Positions 1-5,385 of a DNA stretch of 5,385 nt are shown one piece after another. Under the pieces are notes generated by a model. That model ran no database searches. It was not told the origin of the DNA and worked only from the letters and a program-made list of their open reading frames with translations. The DNA is from Paracoccaceae bacterium. GTDB taxonomy: Bacteria > Pseudomonadota > Alphaproteobacteria > Rhodobacterales > Rhodobacteraceae. A program made the position numbers and the translations under genes. Location: positions 1 to 5,385 of the forward strand of contig SLKW01000096.1 of the NCBI GenBank assembly GCA_007134405.1. Direction: 5' to 3'. Each line of letters starts with the position of its first letter. Within the stretch, counting starts at the first letter, position 1.

Positions 1-484
1 AAAGGCATTCCTCGGCCACCAGCGCGTTTCGGTGCAACAGCAGTTCGTAGATTTCGGGCTGCGGCTTCACCAGACGCTCGCGTCCCGAAACCACCACATC
101 GCGAAACACAGTCCCGAGCCGTGGATGCACCTGCAACGCCATCGGCCAGGTTTCGGCCGAGAAGTTGGTGATGGAATAGAGCGGCCGGTTCTGCGCCTGA
201 AGCCGGTCAAGGATATCCCAGGTGCCGGCGATGGGCGACCGGATCGTGTCAGGAAACCCGGACAGGTAGGCCGAGAGCGGGCCGGCGCGCCCCGGATGGG
301 CGGCTTCGGCCGCGGCGAGCCCTTCGAGGAAGCCGCGACCGCGGTCGAACTCGTAATTCCAGTCGTCAAAACCGATCGCCTCCATCCATACCCGGGCAGC
401 GGCGTCGTCGGAGAAATGGCTGGCGAAGGCACGCTCGGGCTTCCAGGCGATCAGGACGTTGCCGATATCGAAGACGATGTTCAT
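1..484 (-). CDS. HAD-superfamily hydrolase (HAD-IA / 2-haloacid dehalogenase-like), 3' end cut by window edge
   Basis: Reading leftward from an ATG at 484-482, 161 residues are visible and the frame stays open to the window edge, so the C-terminus is missing. The protein opens with FDIGNVLIAW. Asp6 is the expected nucleophile of HAD motif I, with Gly8 where phosphatases usually have a second Asp, as in YihX-type members. Motif II is SITN (Ser104-Asn107) and motif III is the Lys140 in LVKPQPEIY. Residues about 15-85 would be the helical cap and include a DRG motif (47-49). Motif IV (usually DD) would lie just past the edge. Family members are typically about 200 residues, so perhaps 40 are lost. 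They are cytosolic hydrolases acting on phosphate esters or haloacids; the substrate cannot be told from this sequence. The start lies 52 bp after the aidB-like stop with only a weak ribosome site, suggesting co-transcription. Confidence 0.88.
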   Translation of the reverse strand, partial: MNIVFDIGNVLIAWKPERAFASHFSDDAAARVWMEAIGFDDWNYEFDRGRGFLEGLAAAEAAHPGRAGPLSAYLSGFPDTIRSPIAGTWDILDRLQAQNRPLYSITNFSAETWPMALQVHPRLGTVFRDVVVSGRERLVKPQPEIYELLLHRNALVAEECL

Positions 485-497
485 GGCCGTTGTTCCG

Positions 498-514
498 CTC
501 AAGGCGCGCTTGAG
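498..514. other. Short inverted repeat between aidB-like gene and HAD gene
   Basis: CTCAAG and CTTGAG form a perfect 6-bp inverted repeat around a GCGCG loop, inside the 52-bp gap between the two minus-strand genes. There is no T-run on either side, so it is not a standard intrinsic terminator. It could be a weak mRNA hairpin between the two cistrons, or chance. Confidence 0.25.
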
Positions 515-536
515 GTGGCACAGCGGCGCGCAAGGG

Positions 537-2135
537 TCAATGCGGCCCGGCACGCTCCAGAACGGCCTGCATGTCCGACTGGGCCATCGCACCGGCGATC
601 TGCCCGCGCGGGCCGCCGAGCCGGGTCGCCAGGTAATGCTCGGCAACCGGGCTACGCTCGATCAGAACCGCAGCCGTCAGCAGTTGCGCAAGGCTCTCGG
701 CGAACCAGCGCGCCTCGGCCTCGGGCGGCAGCGCGGGCCAGCGGTCGCGATGCTGGGCGAGCGCGGCGTCGAAGCGCGAATCCAGACCGCGGGCGGCGTC
801 GAGGCGGGCGTTCAGTTGCGCGCCTGCCTCGGGGTCGCGCGCCAGCGTGCGCAGGATGTCGAGGCAGATGACGTTGCCCGAGCCTTCCCAGATCGAATTC
901 AAGGGCGCCTCGCGGTAGAGCATGGGAAGGGGCGTGTCCTCGACATAGCCCATGCCGCCCAGCACCTCCATGCATTCGTAGATCATGCCCGGCGCTTTCT
1001 TGTTCGACAAGAACTTCGCCAGCGCCACCGAGATGCGGGCATAGGGCCGGCGGCCGGGATCGTCGAAGGCCCGCGCGACCTCCATCCCCAGCATGAGCGC
1101 CGCTTCGCACTCGATCGCCAGATCTGCCAGCACCGCGCGCATCAGGGGCTGGTCGATCAACCGGCGCTGAAAGACGGTGCGCCCGGCGGTCCAGTGCAGC
1201 GCCTCGGACAGGGCGGCGCGCATCAGTCCCCCGGGCGCCATCGCGGTGTCGAGGCGCGTGTGATGAACCATCTCGATGATGGTCTGCACGCCGCGCCCTT
1301 CCTCGCCCAGGCGGTGGGCGAACGTGTCTTGGTATTCGACTTCGGAGGATGCGTTGGCGCGGTTTCCCAGCTTGTCCTTGAGCCGCAGGATGACGAAGGG
1401 ATTGCGCGTGCCGTCGGGCAGCCAGCGCGGCACCAGAAAACATGTCAGACCCGACGGCGCCTGGGCGAGCGTCAGGAATCCGTCGCACATCGGCGCCGAG
1501 CAGAACCACTTGTGGCCGGTCAGCCGGTAGCCCTCGCCATCCGGCACCGCGCGGGTGGTATTCGCGCGCACGTCCGAACCGCCCTGCTTCTCGGTCATCG
1601 CCATGCCCATCGTGGCTGCCGTCTTCGCGCCCACCGGGCGGCGCGACGCGTCGTAGGCCCGCGCTGTCAGCCGAGGGCGCCAAAGCCCGGCAAGCACGTC
1701 GTCGGCCGCCAATGCCGGAACCGCGGCATAGGTCATGGTCATCGGGCAACAGACGCCGGGCTCCACCTGGCTCAGCATGTAGACCATCGCGGCGTGGCGG
1801 GCGTGGCTGCCACCCTCTTCCCAGGCGCAGGCGGCGTAACCCGCCTCCAGCCCGAGCGCCATCAGCCGGTGATAACCGGGATGGAAATGCACCTCATCGA
1901 TCCGGCGCCCGCCGCGGTCGAAAGTCCTGAGTTCCGGCAGTCGCGTCTGCGCGTCGCGCGCGGCCTCTCGCAGGTCGGGATCGGCCAGGGCCGCGCCGAA
2001 CGCGGCCAGTCCCGGATCATCTCCCATCAGCCCCCGAAGGACCGTGTCGCCTGACCAGGGGTCGTGCGCCGCCGCGGGGGGCTGGTTGAACACCTCATGC
2101 GTACCAAGCTGGCTGCGCGGCGCGGGTTCCGACAT
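537..2135 (-). CDS. aidB: AidB-type acyl-CoA dehydrogenase family flavoprotein
   Basis: The 532-residue protein is close in length to E. coli AidB (about 541) and shares its signature blocks: THEVFNQP near the N-terminus (12-19), MTEKQGGSDV (180-189), GHKWF (207-211), RLKDKLGNRANAS (251-263) and LNSIWEGSGN (412-421). Glu417 in WEGSG sits where the YEGT catalytic Glu lies in medium-chain acyl-CoA dehydrogenases. The middle beta domain (about 176-280) and following helical domain (to about 435) should bind FAD. The last 95 or so residues correspond to the C-terminal extension that binds DNA in AidB. E. coli AidB belongs to the alkylation-damage (Ada) response, but its substrate is not settled and no Ada-box-like site is visible upstream here. 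The frame is open back to 2606, but the ATG at 2135 has GGGAGGAG 5 nt upstream and its N-terminus matches AidB. It is divergent from the septum-initiator gene. Confidence 0.93.
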   Translation of the reverse strand: MSEPAPRSQLGTHEVFNQPPAAAHDPWSGDTVLRGLMGDDPGLAAFGAALADPDLREAARDAQTRLPELRTFDRGGRRIDEVHFHPGYHRLMALGLEAGYAACAWEEGGSHARHAAMVYMLSQVEPGVCCPMTMTYAAVPALAADDVLAGLWRPRLTARAYDASRRPVGAKTAATMGMAMTEKQGGSDVRANTTRAVPDGEGYRLTGHKWFCSAPMCDGFLTLAQAPSGLTCFLVPRWLPDGTRNPFVILRLKDKLGNRANASSEVEYQDTFAHRLGEEGRGVQTIIEMVHHTRLDTAMAPGGLMRAALSEALHWTAGRTVFQRRLIDQPLMRAVLADLAIECEAALMLGMEVARAFDDPGRRPYARISVALAKFLSNKKAPGMIYECMEVLGGMGYVEDTPLPMLYREAPLNSIWEGSGNVICLDILRTLARDPEAGAQLNARLDAARGLDSRFDAALAQHRDRWPALPPEAEARWFAESLAQLLTAAVLIERSPVAEHYLATRLGGPRGQIAGAMAQSDMQAVLERAGPH

Positions 2136-2140
2136 CTTGG

Positions 2141-2148
2141 CTCCTCCC
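2141..2148 (-). promoter_or_regulatory. Shine-Dalgarno site fixing the aidB-like start
   Basis: On the minus strand this reads GGGAGGAG and ends 5 nt before the ATG at 2135. It is the strongest ribosome site in the window. It decides the start against in-frame codons further upstream, which would extend the protein antisense across the septum-initiator gene. Confidence 0.85.
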
Positions 2149-2166
2149 TTTCCTGCAGGGTGACGC

Positions 2167-2190
2167 CGGGCTTTCCGCGTCGCAAGCCCG
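2167..2190. other. 7-bp inverted repeat in the divergent intergenic region
   Basis: CGGGCTT (2167-2173) and AAGCCCG (2184-2190) are perfect reverse complements separated by 10 bp. They lie in the 141-bp region between the divergent aidB-like and septum-initiator genes. This could be an operator or a hairpin in the 5' leader of the aidB-like mRNA. In such GC-rich DNA a chance 7-bp repeat is also possible. No convincing -35/-10 pair was found in this region on either strand. Confidence 0.3.
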
Positions 2191-2276
2191 ACCTCGCGTC
2201 GCATCGGGGATTCCCATCGCGTCCCGGCTGTGGCAGACTGCGCGAAAGCCCGCCCAGAGGCAGACCGAGCAGAACC

Positions 2277-2573
2277 ATGCAACGCAAACGCCCCCGCTTC
2301 GGCCCGGTGATGTACTTCACCCTCGCCGGTACCTTCGGCACCTATCTCGTCTTTGCCGCCGTGCAGGGCGAGTACGGCCTCTTCAACCGGATCCAGATCG
2401 AGGCCGACGCCGCGCAACTCAGGACGGAGCGCGACCGCCTCTCGGCCGAATTGGCCGAGATCGAGAACCGCACCCACCGCCTTTCGGACGCCTATCTCGA
2501 CCTTGACCTGCTGGACGAACAAGCCCGCGACATCCTCGGCCTCATCCGCCCCGACGAGATCCTGCTGCGCTGA
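2277..2573 (+). CDS. ftsB: FtsB/DivIC-like septum formation initiator protein
   Basis: This small protein of 98 residues has the FtsB/DivIC layout: a short basic cytoplasmic N-terminus (MQRKRPRF), one hydrophobic segment at about 11-29, then a charged heptad-like coiled-coil stretch at about 34-70. It ends in the family's C-terminal block DLLDEQARDILGLIRPDEILL (about 77-97). Known members are bitopic inner-membrane proteins of the divisome that pair with FtsL and help activate septal peptidoglycan synthesis. The frame is open back to 2064, but that part runs antisense into the aidB-like gene and has no family resemblance. The ATG at 2277 directly precedes the basic and membrane part, although its ribosome site is weak. 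Location just upstream of pdhA is, as far as I recall, a recurrent arrangement in alphaproteobacteria. The ftsB symbol is by family, not proven orthology. Confidence 0.87.
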   Translation: MQRKRPRFGPVMYFTLAGTFGTYLVFAAVQGEYGLFNRIQIEADAAQLRTERDRLSAELAEIENRTHRLSDAYLDLDLLDEQARDILGLIRPDEILLR

Positions 2574-2605
2574 CCGCGGATTCCCCCCTCGTTTTTTCGA
2601 GCGCA

Positions 2606-2635
2606 TTGGTGTATTGGATAGTTCAAGGCTAAACT
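2606..2635 (+). promoter_or_regulatory. Possible promoter of the pdh operon
   Basis: TTGGTG (2606-2611) and TAAACT (2630-2635), 18 bp apart, are a weak match to a sigma-70 -35/-10 pair. They lie in the most AT-rich part of the 91-bp gap before pdhA. The proposed -10 overlaps the right part of the inverted repeat at 2617-2638, which would suit repression. The transcription start cannot be placed from sequence alone. Confidence 0.35.
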
Positions 2636-2638
2636 ATC
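2617..2638. promoter_or_regulatory. Inverted repeat, likely operator upstream of pdhA
   Basis: GATAGTT (2617-2623) and AACTATC (2632-2638) are perfect reverse complements around an 8-bp spacer, so the whole dyad spans 22 bp. The centre lies 37-38 bp before the pdhA GTG, in DNA that is AT-rich for this genome. The size and symmetry fit a dimeric helix-turn-helix regulator. PDH operons are often controlled by GntR-type PdhR or other metabolite-sensing regulators, but I do not recognise this motif as belonging to a named protein. Confidence 0.5.
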
Positions 2639-2651
2639 GCCATCGGAAACA

Positions 2652-2657
2652 GGGGGG
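2652..2657 (+). promoter_or_regulatory. Shine-Dalgarno site supporting the GTG start of pdhA
   Basis: A run of six G preceded by A (AGGGGGG) ends 7 nt before GTG at 2665. The next in-frame ATG lies at Met24, inside the conserved N-terminal helix ([14 protein letters not shown]), so GTG is the better start. Confidence 0.7.
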
Positions 2658-2664
2658 CTGACCC

Positions 2665-3675
2665 GTGGCAGCACGAAGAAAATCCGCCAAGTCGAATACT
2701 TCGGGCGACGAACTGCTTCAGTACTACCGTGACATGCTGCTCATCCGCCGATTCGAGGAAAAGGCGGGCCAGCTTTACGGGATGGGGCTGATCGGCGGTT
2801 TCTGCCACCTCTATATCGGTCAGGAGGCGGTGGTCGTGGGCCTCGAAGCGGCCGCTGACGAGGGCGACAAGCGCGTTACCTCCTACCGCGATCATGGGCA
2901 CATGCTGGCCTGCGGCATGGACCCCAAGGGCGTGATGGCCGAACTGACCGGGCGCGAGGGCGGCTATTCGCTGGGCAAGGGCGGATCGATGCACATGTTC
3001 TCGAAGGAACGCCATTTCTACGGCGGTCACGGGATCGTCGGCGCCCAGGTCCCGATCGGGGCGGGGCTCGCCTTCGCCGACAAGTATCTCGGCAACGACC
3101 GGGTGACCTTCACCTATTTCGGAGACGGCGCGGCGAATCAGGGCCAGGTCTACGAGACCTACAACATGGCCATGCTGTGGGCGCTGCCGGTGATCTTCGT
3201 GATCGAGAACAACAAGTACGCCATGGGGACCTCGGTGCAGCGGGCGACCAAATCGCCCAGCCTGTGGGAACGCGGAGCGAGCTTCGGCATCCCGGGCGAG
3301 GAGGTCGACGGCATGGATGTCCTCGCCGTCAAGGCCGCGGGCGAAAAGGCCGTGGCGCACTGCCGCGCCGGCAAGGGGCCCTACATCCTCGAGGTGATGA
3401 CCTATCGCTACCGCGGGCACTCGATGTCAGACCCGGCGAAGTACCGCACGCGCGAAGAAGTGCAGAAGATCCGCGAGGAGCGCGACGCGATCGAGCATGT
3501 GCGCGATCTGCTCCTGACCGGCAAGCACGCCACCGAAGACGAACTCAAGGCCATCGACAAGGAGATCAAGGGGATCGTGAACGACTCCGCCGATTTCGCC
3601 CGCGAAAGCCCCGAGCCTTCGCTCGACGAACTCTGGACGCATGTCTACGCGGCCGAAGTGCCGCAGGAAGCCTGA
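2665..3675 (+). CDS. pdhA: Pyruvate dehydrogenase E1 component, alpha subunit
   Basis: The 336-residue product is the expected length for a bacterial E1 alpha. With PdhB it forms the alpha2beta2 E1 that decarboxylates pyruvate using ThDP and Mg2+ and reductively acetylates lipoyl groups. Visible marks are the N-terminal helix [14 protein letters not shown] (20-33), HLYIGQEA (48-55), [11 protein letters not shown] (74-84) and GGSMHMF (106-112). The ThDP/Mg motif runs from GDG (153-155) to ENN (181-183). The loop [11 protein letters not shown] (247-257) matches the phosphorylation loop of mitochondrial E1 alpha: Ser253 aligns with site 1, while the site-2 position is Tyr260. No PDH kinase is visible here, so this shows ancestry rather than regulation. 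Translation starts at GTG. It is the first pdh gene, 91 bp after the septum-initiator gene and 14 bp before pdhB. A branched-chain or acetoin E1 is unlikely given the neighbours and close match to mitochondrial PDH. Confidence 0.97.
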   Translation: MAARRKSAKSNTSGDELLQYYRDMLLIRRFEEKAGQLYGMGLIGGFCHLYIGQEAVVVGLEAAADEGDKRVTSYRDHGHMLACGMDPKGVMAELTGREGGYSLGKGGSMHMFSKERHFYGGHGIVGAQVPIGAGLAFADKYLGNDRVTFTYFGDGAANQGQVYETYNMAMLWALPVIFVIENNKYAMGTSVQRATKSPSLWERGASFGIPGEEVDGMDVLAVKAAGEKAVAHCRAGKGPYILEVMTYRYRGHSMSDPAKYRTREEVQKIREERDAIEHVRDLLLTGKHATEDELKAIDKEIKGIVNDSADFARESPEPSLDELWTHVYAAEVPQEA

Positions 3676-3689
3676 GGGGGACGGAAGAT

Positions 3690-3944
3690 ATGGCAACCGA
3701 GATCCTGATGCCCGCCCTCTCGCCCACGATGGAGGAAGGCACGCTGGCGAAATGGCTGGTCAAGGAGGGCGACGAGATCACCGCCGGCCAGATCATCGCC
3801 GAGATCGAGACCGACAAGGCGACGATGGAATTCGAGGCCGTCGACGAAGGCACGCTCGGCAAGATCCTGATCGACGAAGGCACCGAGGGGGTGAAGGTCA
3901 ACACCCCGATCGCCGTCCTCGTCGAGGAAGGCGAGGATGCCGAC
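3690..3944 (+). repeat. Lipoyl-domain module, copy 1 (in pdhB)
   Basis: The first 85 codons of pdhB match the first 85 codons of pdhC (5101-5355) without gaps, with an offset of 1411 bp. By my count 79 of 85 residues are identical; the differences are at residues 2, 32, 36, 70, 78 and 83. A 67-bp stretch (3796-3862) is identical to 5207-5273, synonymous positions included. Confidence 0.9.
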
Positions 3945-5090
3945 GCCGCGGCGGCGTCCGCCCGGGAGGCCGACAAGGCCGACGCGGGCAACGAGGAGGC
4001 CCCGGAGCCTGAACAGGCGGAGCGGGCCGCCGAGGCGCCCGCCGCCGCGCGCGACAAGTACCGCCCGCCCGAACCCGACCGCAAACCCGACTGGCCCGAG
4101 GGCACGACGACCCGCTCCCAGACGGTGCGCGAGGCTTTGCGCGACGCCATGGCCGAGGAGATGCGCCGCGCCGACAATGTCTTCGTCATGGGTGAGGAGG
4201 TCGCCGAATACCAGGGCGCCTACAAGATCACCCAGGGGCTCTTGGACGAATTCGGCGCCCGCAGGGTCATCGACACGCCGATCACCGAGCACGGATTCGC
4301 CGGCATCGGCGTCGGCGCCGCCTTCGGCGGGCTCAGACCGATCGTCGAGTTCATGACCTTCAACTTCGCGATGCAGGCGATCGACCAGATCATCAACTCA
4401 GCGGCGAAGACGCTCTACATGTCTGGTGGCCAGATGGGCTGCCCCATCGTCTTCCGCGGCCCCAACGGCGCCGCCGCGCGGGTCGCCGCCCAGCACAGCC
4501 AGTGCTACGCCGCCTGGTACGGGCATATCCCCGGCCTCAAGGTCGTCATGCCCTACACCGCCGCCGACGCCAAGGGCCTGTTGAAATCGGCCATCCGCGA
4601 CCCCAACCCGGTGATCTTCCTCGAGAACGAGATCCTCTACGGCCGCAGTTTCGAAGTGCCCGAACTCGACGACTTCACGGTTCCCATCGGCAAGGCCCGC
4701 ATCGCCCGCAAGGGCGACGACCTGACCATCGTCACCTTCGGCATCGGCATGACCTACGCGCTCGAGGCCGCCGAGAAACTCGCCGAAGACGGGATCGAGG
4801 CCGAGGTGATCGACCTGCGCACCATCCGCCCGATGGACACCGACGCGATCCTCGCCTCGGTTCGGAAAACCAACCGACTGATCACGGTCGAGGAAGGGTT
4901 CCCGCAAAGCTCGGTCGGCAACTACATCACCTCGGTGGTGATGGAGCAAGCCTTCGACTGGCTCGACGCGCCGGTGATCAACCTCTGCGGCAAGGACGTC
5001 CCCATGCCCTACGCCGCCAATCTCGAAAAGCTCGCGCTCGTCACCACCGCCGAGGTGGTCGAAGCCGCCCGCAAGGTCACCTACAAGTAA
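3690..5090 (+). CDS. pdhB: Pyruvate dehydrogenase E1 component, beta subunit with N-terminal lipoyl domain
   Basis: The 466-residue protein is longer than ordinary E1 beta (about 330) because it begins with a biotinyl/lipoyl domain. Residues 1 to about 80 form that domain, with Lys43 in ETDKATME as the lipoylation site. Residues about 83-140 are a flexible Ala/Glu/Pro-rich linker. Residues about 143-466 are the transketolase-like pyrimidine-binding and C-terminal domains. Blocks shared with human PDHB include [13 protein letters not shown] (167-179), [21 protein letters not shown] (221-241), AAQHSQC (266-272) and DVPMPYA (436-442). Glu170 aligns with the Glu that activates ThDP. E1 beta with a lipoyl domain is known in alphaproteobacteria such as Sinorhizobium and Zymomonas, so the fusion is not new. 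The ATG at 3690 follows GAGGGGG (3674-3680), which overlaps the pdhA stop; earlier in-frame codons lie inside pdhA. pdhC begins 10 bp after the stop. Confidence 0.97.
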   Translation: MATEILMPALSPTMEEGTLAKWLVKEGDEITAGQIIAEIETDKATMEFEAVDEGTLGKILIDEGTEGVKVNTPIAVLVEEGEDADAAAASAREADKADAGNEEAPEPEQAERAAEAPAAARDKYRPPEPDRKPDWPEGTTTRSQTVREALRDAMAEEMRRADNVFVMGEEVAEYQGAYKITQGLLDEFGARRVIDTPITEHGFAGIGVGAAFGGLRPIVEFMTFNFAMQAIDQIINSAAKTLYMSGGQMGCPIVFRGPNGAAARVAAQHSQCYAAWYGHIPGLKVVMPYTAADAKGLLKSAIRDPNPVIFLENEILYGRSFEVPELDDFTVPIGKARIARKGDDLTIVTFGIGMTYALEAAEKLAEDGIEAEVIDLRTIRPMDTDAILASVRKTNRLITVEEGFPQSSVGNYITSVVMEQAFDWLDAPVINLCGKDVPMPYAANLEKLALVTTAEVVEAARKVTYK

Positions 5091-5094
5091 GGAG
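5089..5094 (+). promoter_or_regulatory. Shine-Dalgarno site of pdhC overlapping the pdhB stop
   Basis: AAGGAG begins within the TAA stop of pdhB and ends 6 nt before the pdhC ATG at 5101. This indicates tight, probably coupled, translation of E1 beta and E2. Confidence 0.8.
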
Positions 5095-5100
5095 CGCGCG

Positions 5101-5355
5101 ATGCCCACCGAAATCCTGATGCCCGCGCTGTCCCCCACGATGGAGGAAGGCACGCTCGCCAAGTGGCTGGTGAAGGAAGGCGACGAGATTACTTCCGGCC
5201 AGATCCTCGCCGAGATCGAGACCGACAAGGCGACGATGGAATTCGAGGCCGTCGACGAAGGCACGCTCGGCAAAATTCTCATCGACGAGGGCACCGAGGG
5301 CGTGAAGATCAACACCCCCATCGCCGTCCTTCTGGAGGAAGGCGAGAGCGCCGAC
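5101..5355 (+). repeat. Lipoyl-domain module, copy 2 (in pdhC)
   Basis: Direct-repeat partner of 3690-3944. Similarity drops sharply after residue 85, where the two linkers begin and become unrelated, so the repeat boundary coincides with the protein domain boundary. Confidence 0.9.
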
Positions 5356-5385
5356 GACATCGACAGCGCGAAACCGGAGGCCGCC
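5101..5385 (+). CDS. pdhC: Dihydrolipoamide acetyltransferase (PDH E2), 5' part only
   Basis: Only the first 95 codons are in the window and the frame runs off the right edge. They encode a complete lipoyl domain (about 1-80, Lys43 in ETDKATME predicted to be lipoylated) and the start of an acidic, Ala-rich linker. The E2 identity comes from position: next after pdhA and pdhB, preceded by a ribosome site at the pdhB stop. The peripheral-subunit-binding and catalytic acetyltransferase domains, with the usual HxxxDG motif, should lie beyond the edge. E2 forms the core of the complex and transfers acetyl from lipoyl to CoA. A second lipoylated protein, such as an E3 with a lipoyl domain, would look the same over this stretch but is less likely in this gene order. 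Confidence 0.88.
   Translation, partial: MPTEILMPALSPTMEEGTLAKWLVKEGDEITSGQILAEIETDKATMEFEAVDEGTLGKILIDEGTEGVKINTPIAVLLEEGESADDIDSAKPEAA

Noticed and set aside
32..871. Plus-strand open frame (279 codons) over the HAD gene and the 3' end of the aidB-like gene
   Set aside because: The minus-strand HAD frame has motifs I-III in order. The plus-strand translation is low-complexity and Arg-rich, and crosses two real genes.
459..2054. Long plus-strand open frame (531 codons) antisense to the aidB-like gene
   Set aside because: It lies opposite a gene with clear AidB motifs. Its translation is Arg/Gly/Ala/His-rich with no recognisable domain, as expected for a shadow frame in high-GC DNA.
2064..2276. 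N-terminal extension of the septum-initiator protein by 71 codons
   Set aside because: It overlaps the 5' end of the aidB-like gene in antisense and lacks family resemblance. FtsB-type proteins begin with a short basic tail directly before the membrane segment, which matches the ATG at 2277.
2588..2601. CTCG-T6-CGAG after the septum-initiator gene as an intrinsic terminator
   Set aside because: The stem is only 4 bp and the T-run is in the loop rather than after the stem, so it would not act as a standard terminator.
2136..2606. N-terminal extension of the aidB-like protein by up to 157 codons
   Set aside because: The frame is open, but it would run antisense through the septum-initiator gene. 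The strong ribosome site at 2141-2148 and the AidB-like N-terminus fix the start at 2135.
2629..3420. Minus-strand open frames opposite pdhA, and others opposite pdhB (3645-4292, 3566-4189, 4398-5360)
   Set aside because: They are shadows of strongly conserved PDH genes with no ribosome sites or motifs of their own.
3177..3689. Upstream in-frame extension of pdhB inside pdhA
   Set aside because: It overlaps the conserved second half of pdhA in another frame. The lipoyl domain starts at the ATG at 3690 with a ribosome site just ahead.
1..5385. tRNA, rRNA, CRISPR, insertion sequence, toxin-antitoxin or defence genes
   Set aside because: I looked on both strands and saw no matching structure, repeats or motifs. 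Coding density is high and all substantial frames are explained by the listed genes.

Overview
The window reads as chromosomal DNA of a high-GC alphaproteobacterium, most likely of the Rhodobacterales. Three things point there. The pyruvate dehydrogenase (PDH) E1 beta subunit carries its own N-terminal lipoyl domain, an arrangement known from alphaproteobacteria. The order is septum-initiator-like gene, pdhA, pdhB, pdhC. Codon use is strongly GC-rich throughout. The assignment rests on recalled family knowledge, not on a database search.

Left half, minus strand (1-2135): an AidB-type acyl-CoA dehydrogenase homologue (2135 down to 537) is followed after 52 bp by a HAD-family hydrolase (484 down past the window's left edge). 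They probably form a two-gene transcription unit. A 141-bp region (2136-2276) separates this unit from the rightward genes. It holds a strong Shine-Dalgarno for the aidB-like gene and a 7-bp inverted repeat, but no confident promoter.

Right half, plus strand (2277-5385): a small FtsB/DivIC-like septum formation initiator protein comes first. A 91-bp intergenic region follows, with a perfect 7+7 inverted repeat that looks like an operator over a possible promoter. Then come pdhA (E1 alpha, GTG start), pdhB (lipoyl domain fused to E1 beta) and the first 95 codons of pdhC (E2, dihydrolipoamide acetyltransferase). The pdh genes are 14 and 10 bp apart, and each Shine-Dalgarno overlaps or abuts the preceding stop codon, so they form one tight operon. 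PdhA and PdhB together make the ThDP-dependent E1, which decarboxylates pyruvate and reductively acetylates lipoyl groups. Both PdhB and PdhC provide such lipoyl groups. E2 passes the acetyl group to CoA.

No RNA gene, insertion sequence, CRISPR array or phage element is visible. I see no evidence for an undescribed system. The points most worth a second look are the near-identical lipoyl modules of pdhB and pdhC, the dyad upstream of pdhA, and the aidB-HAD pairing.
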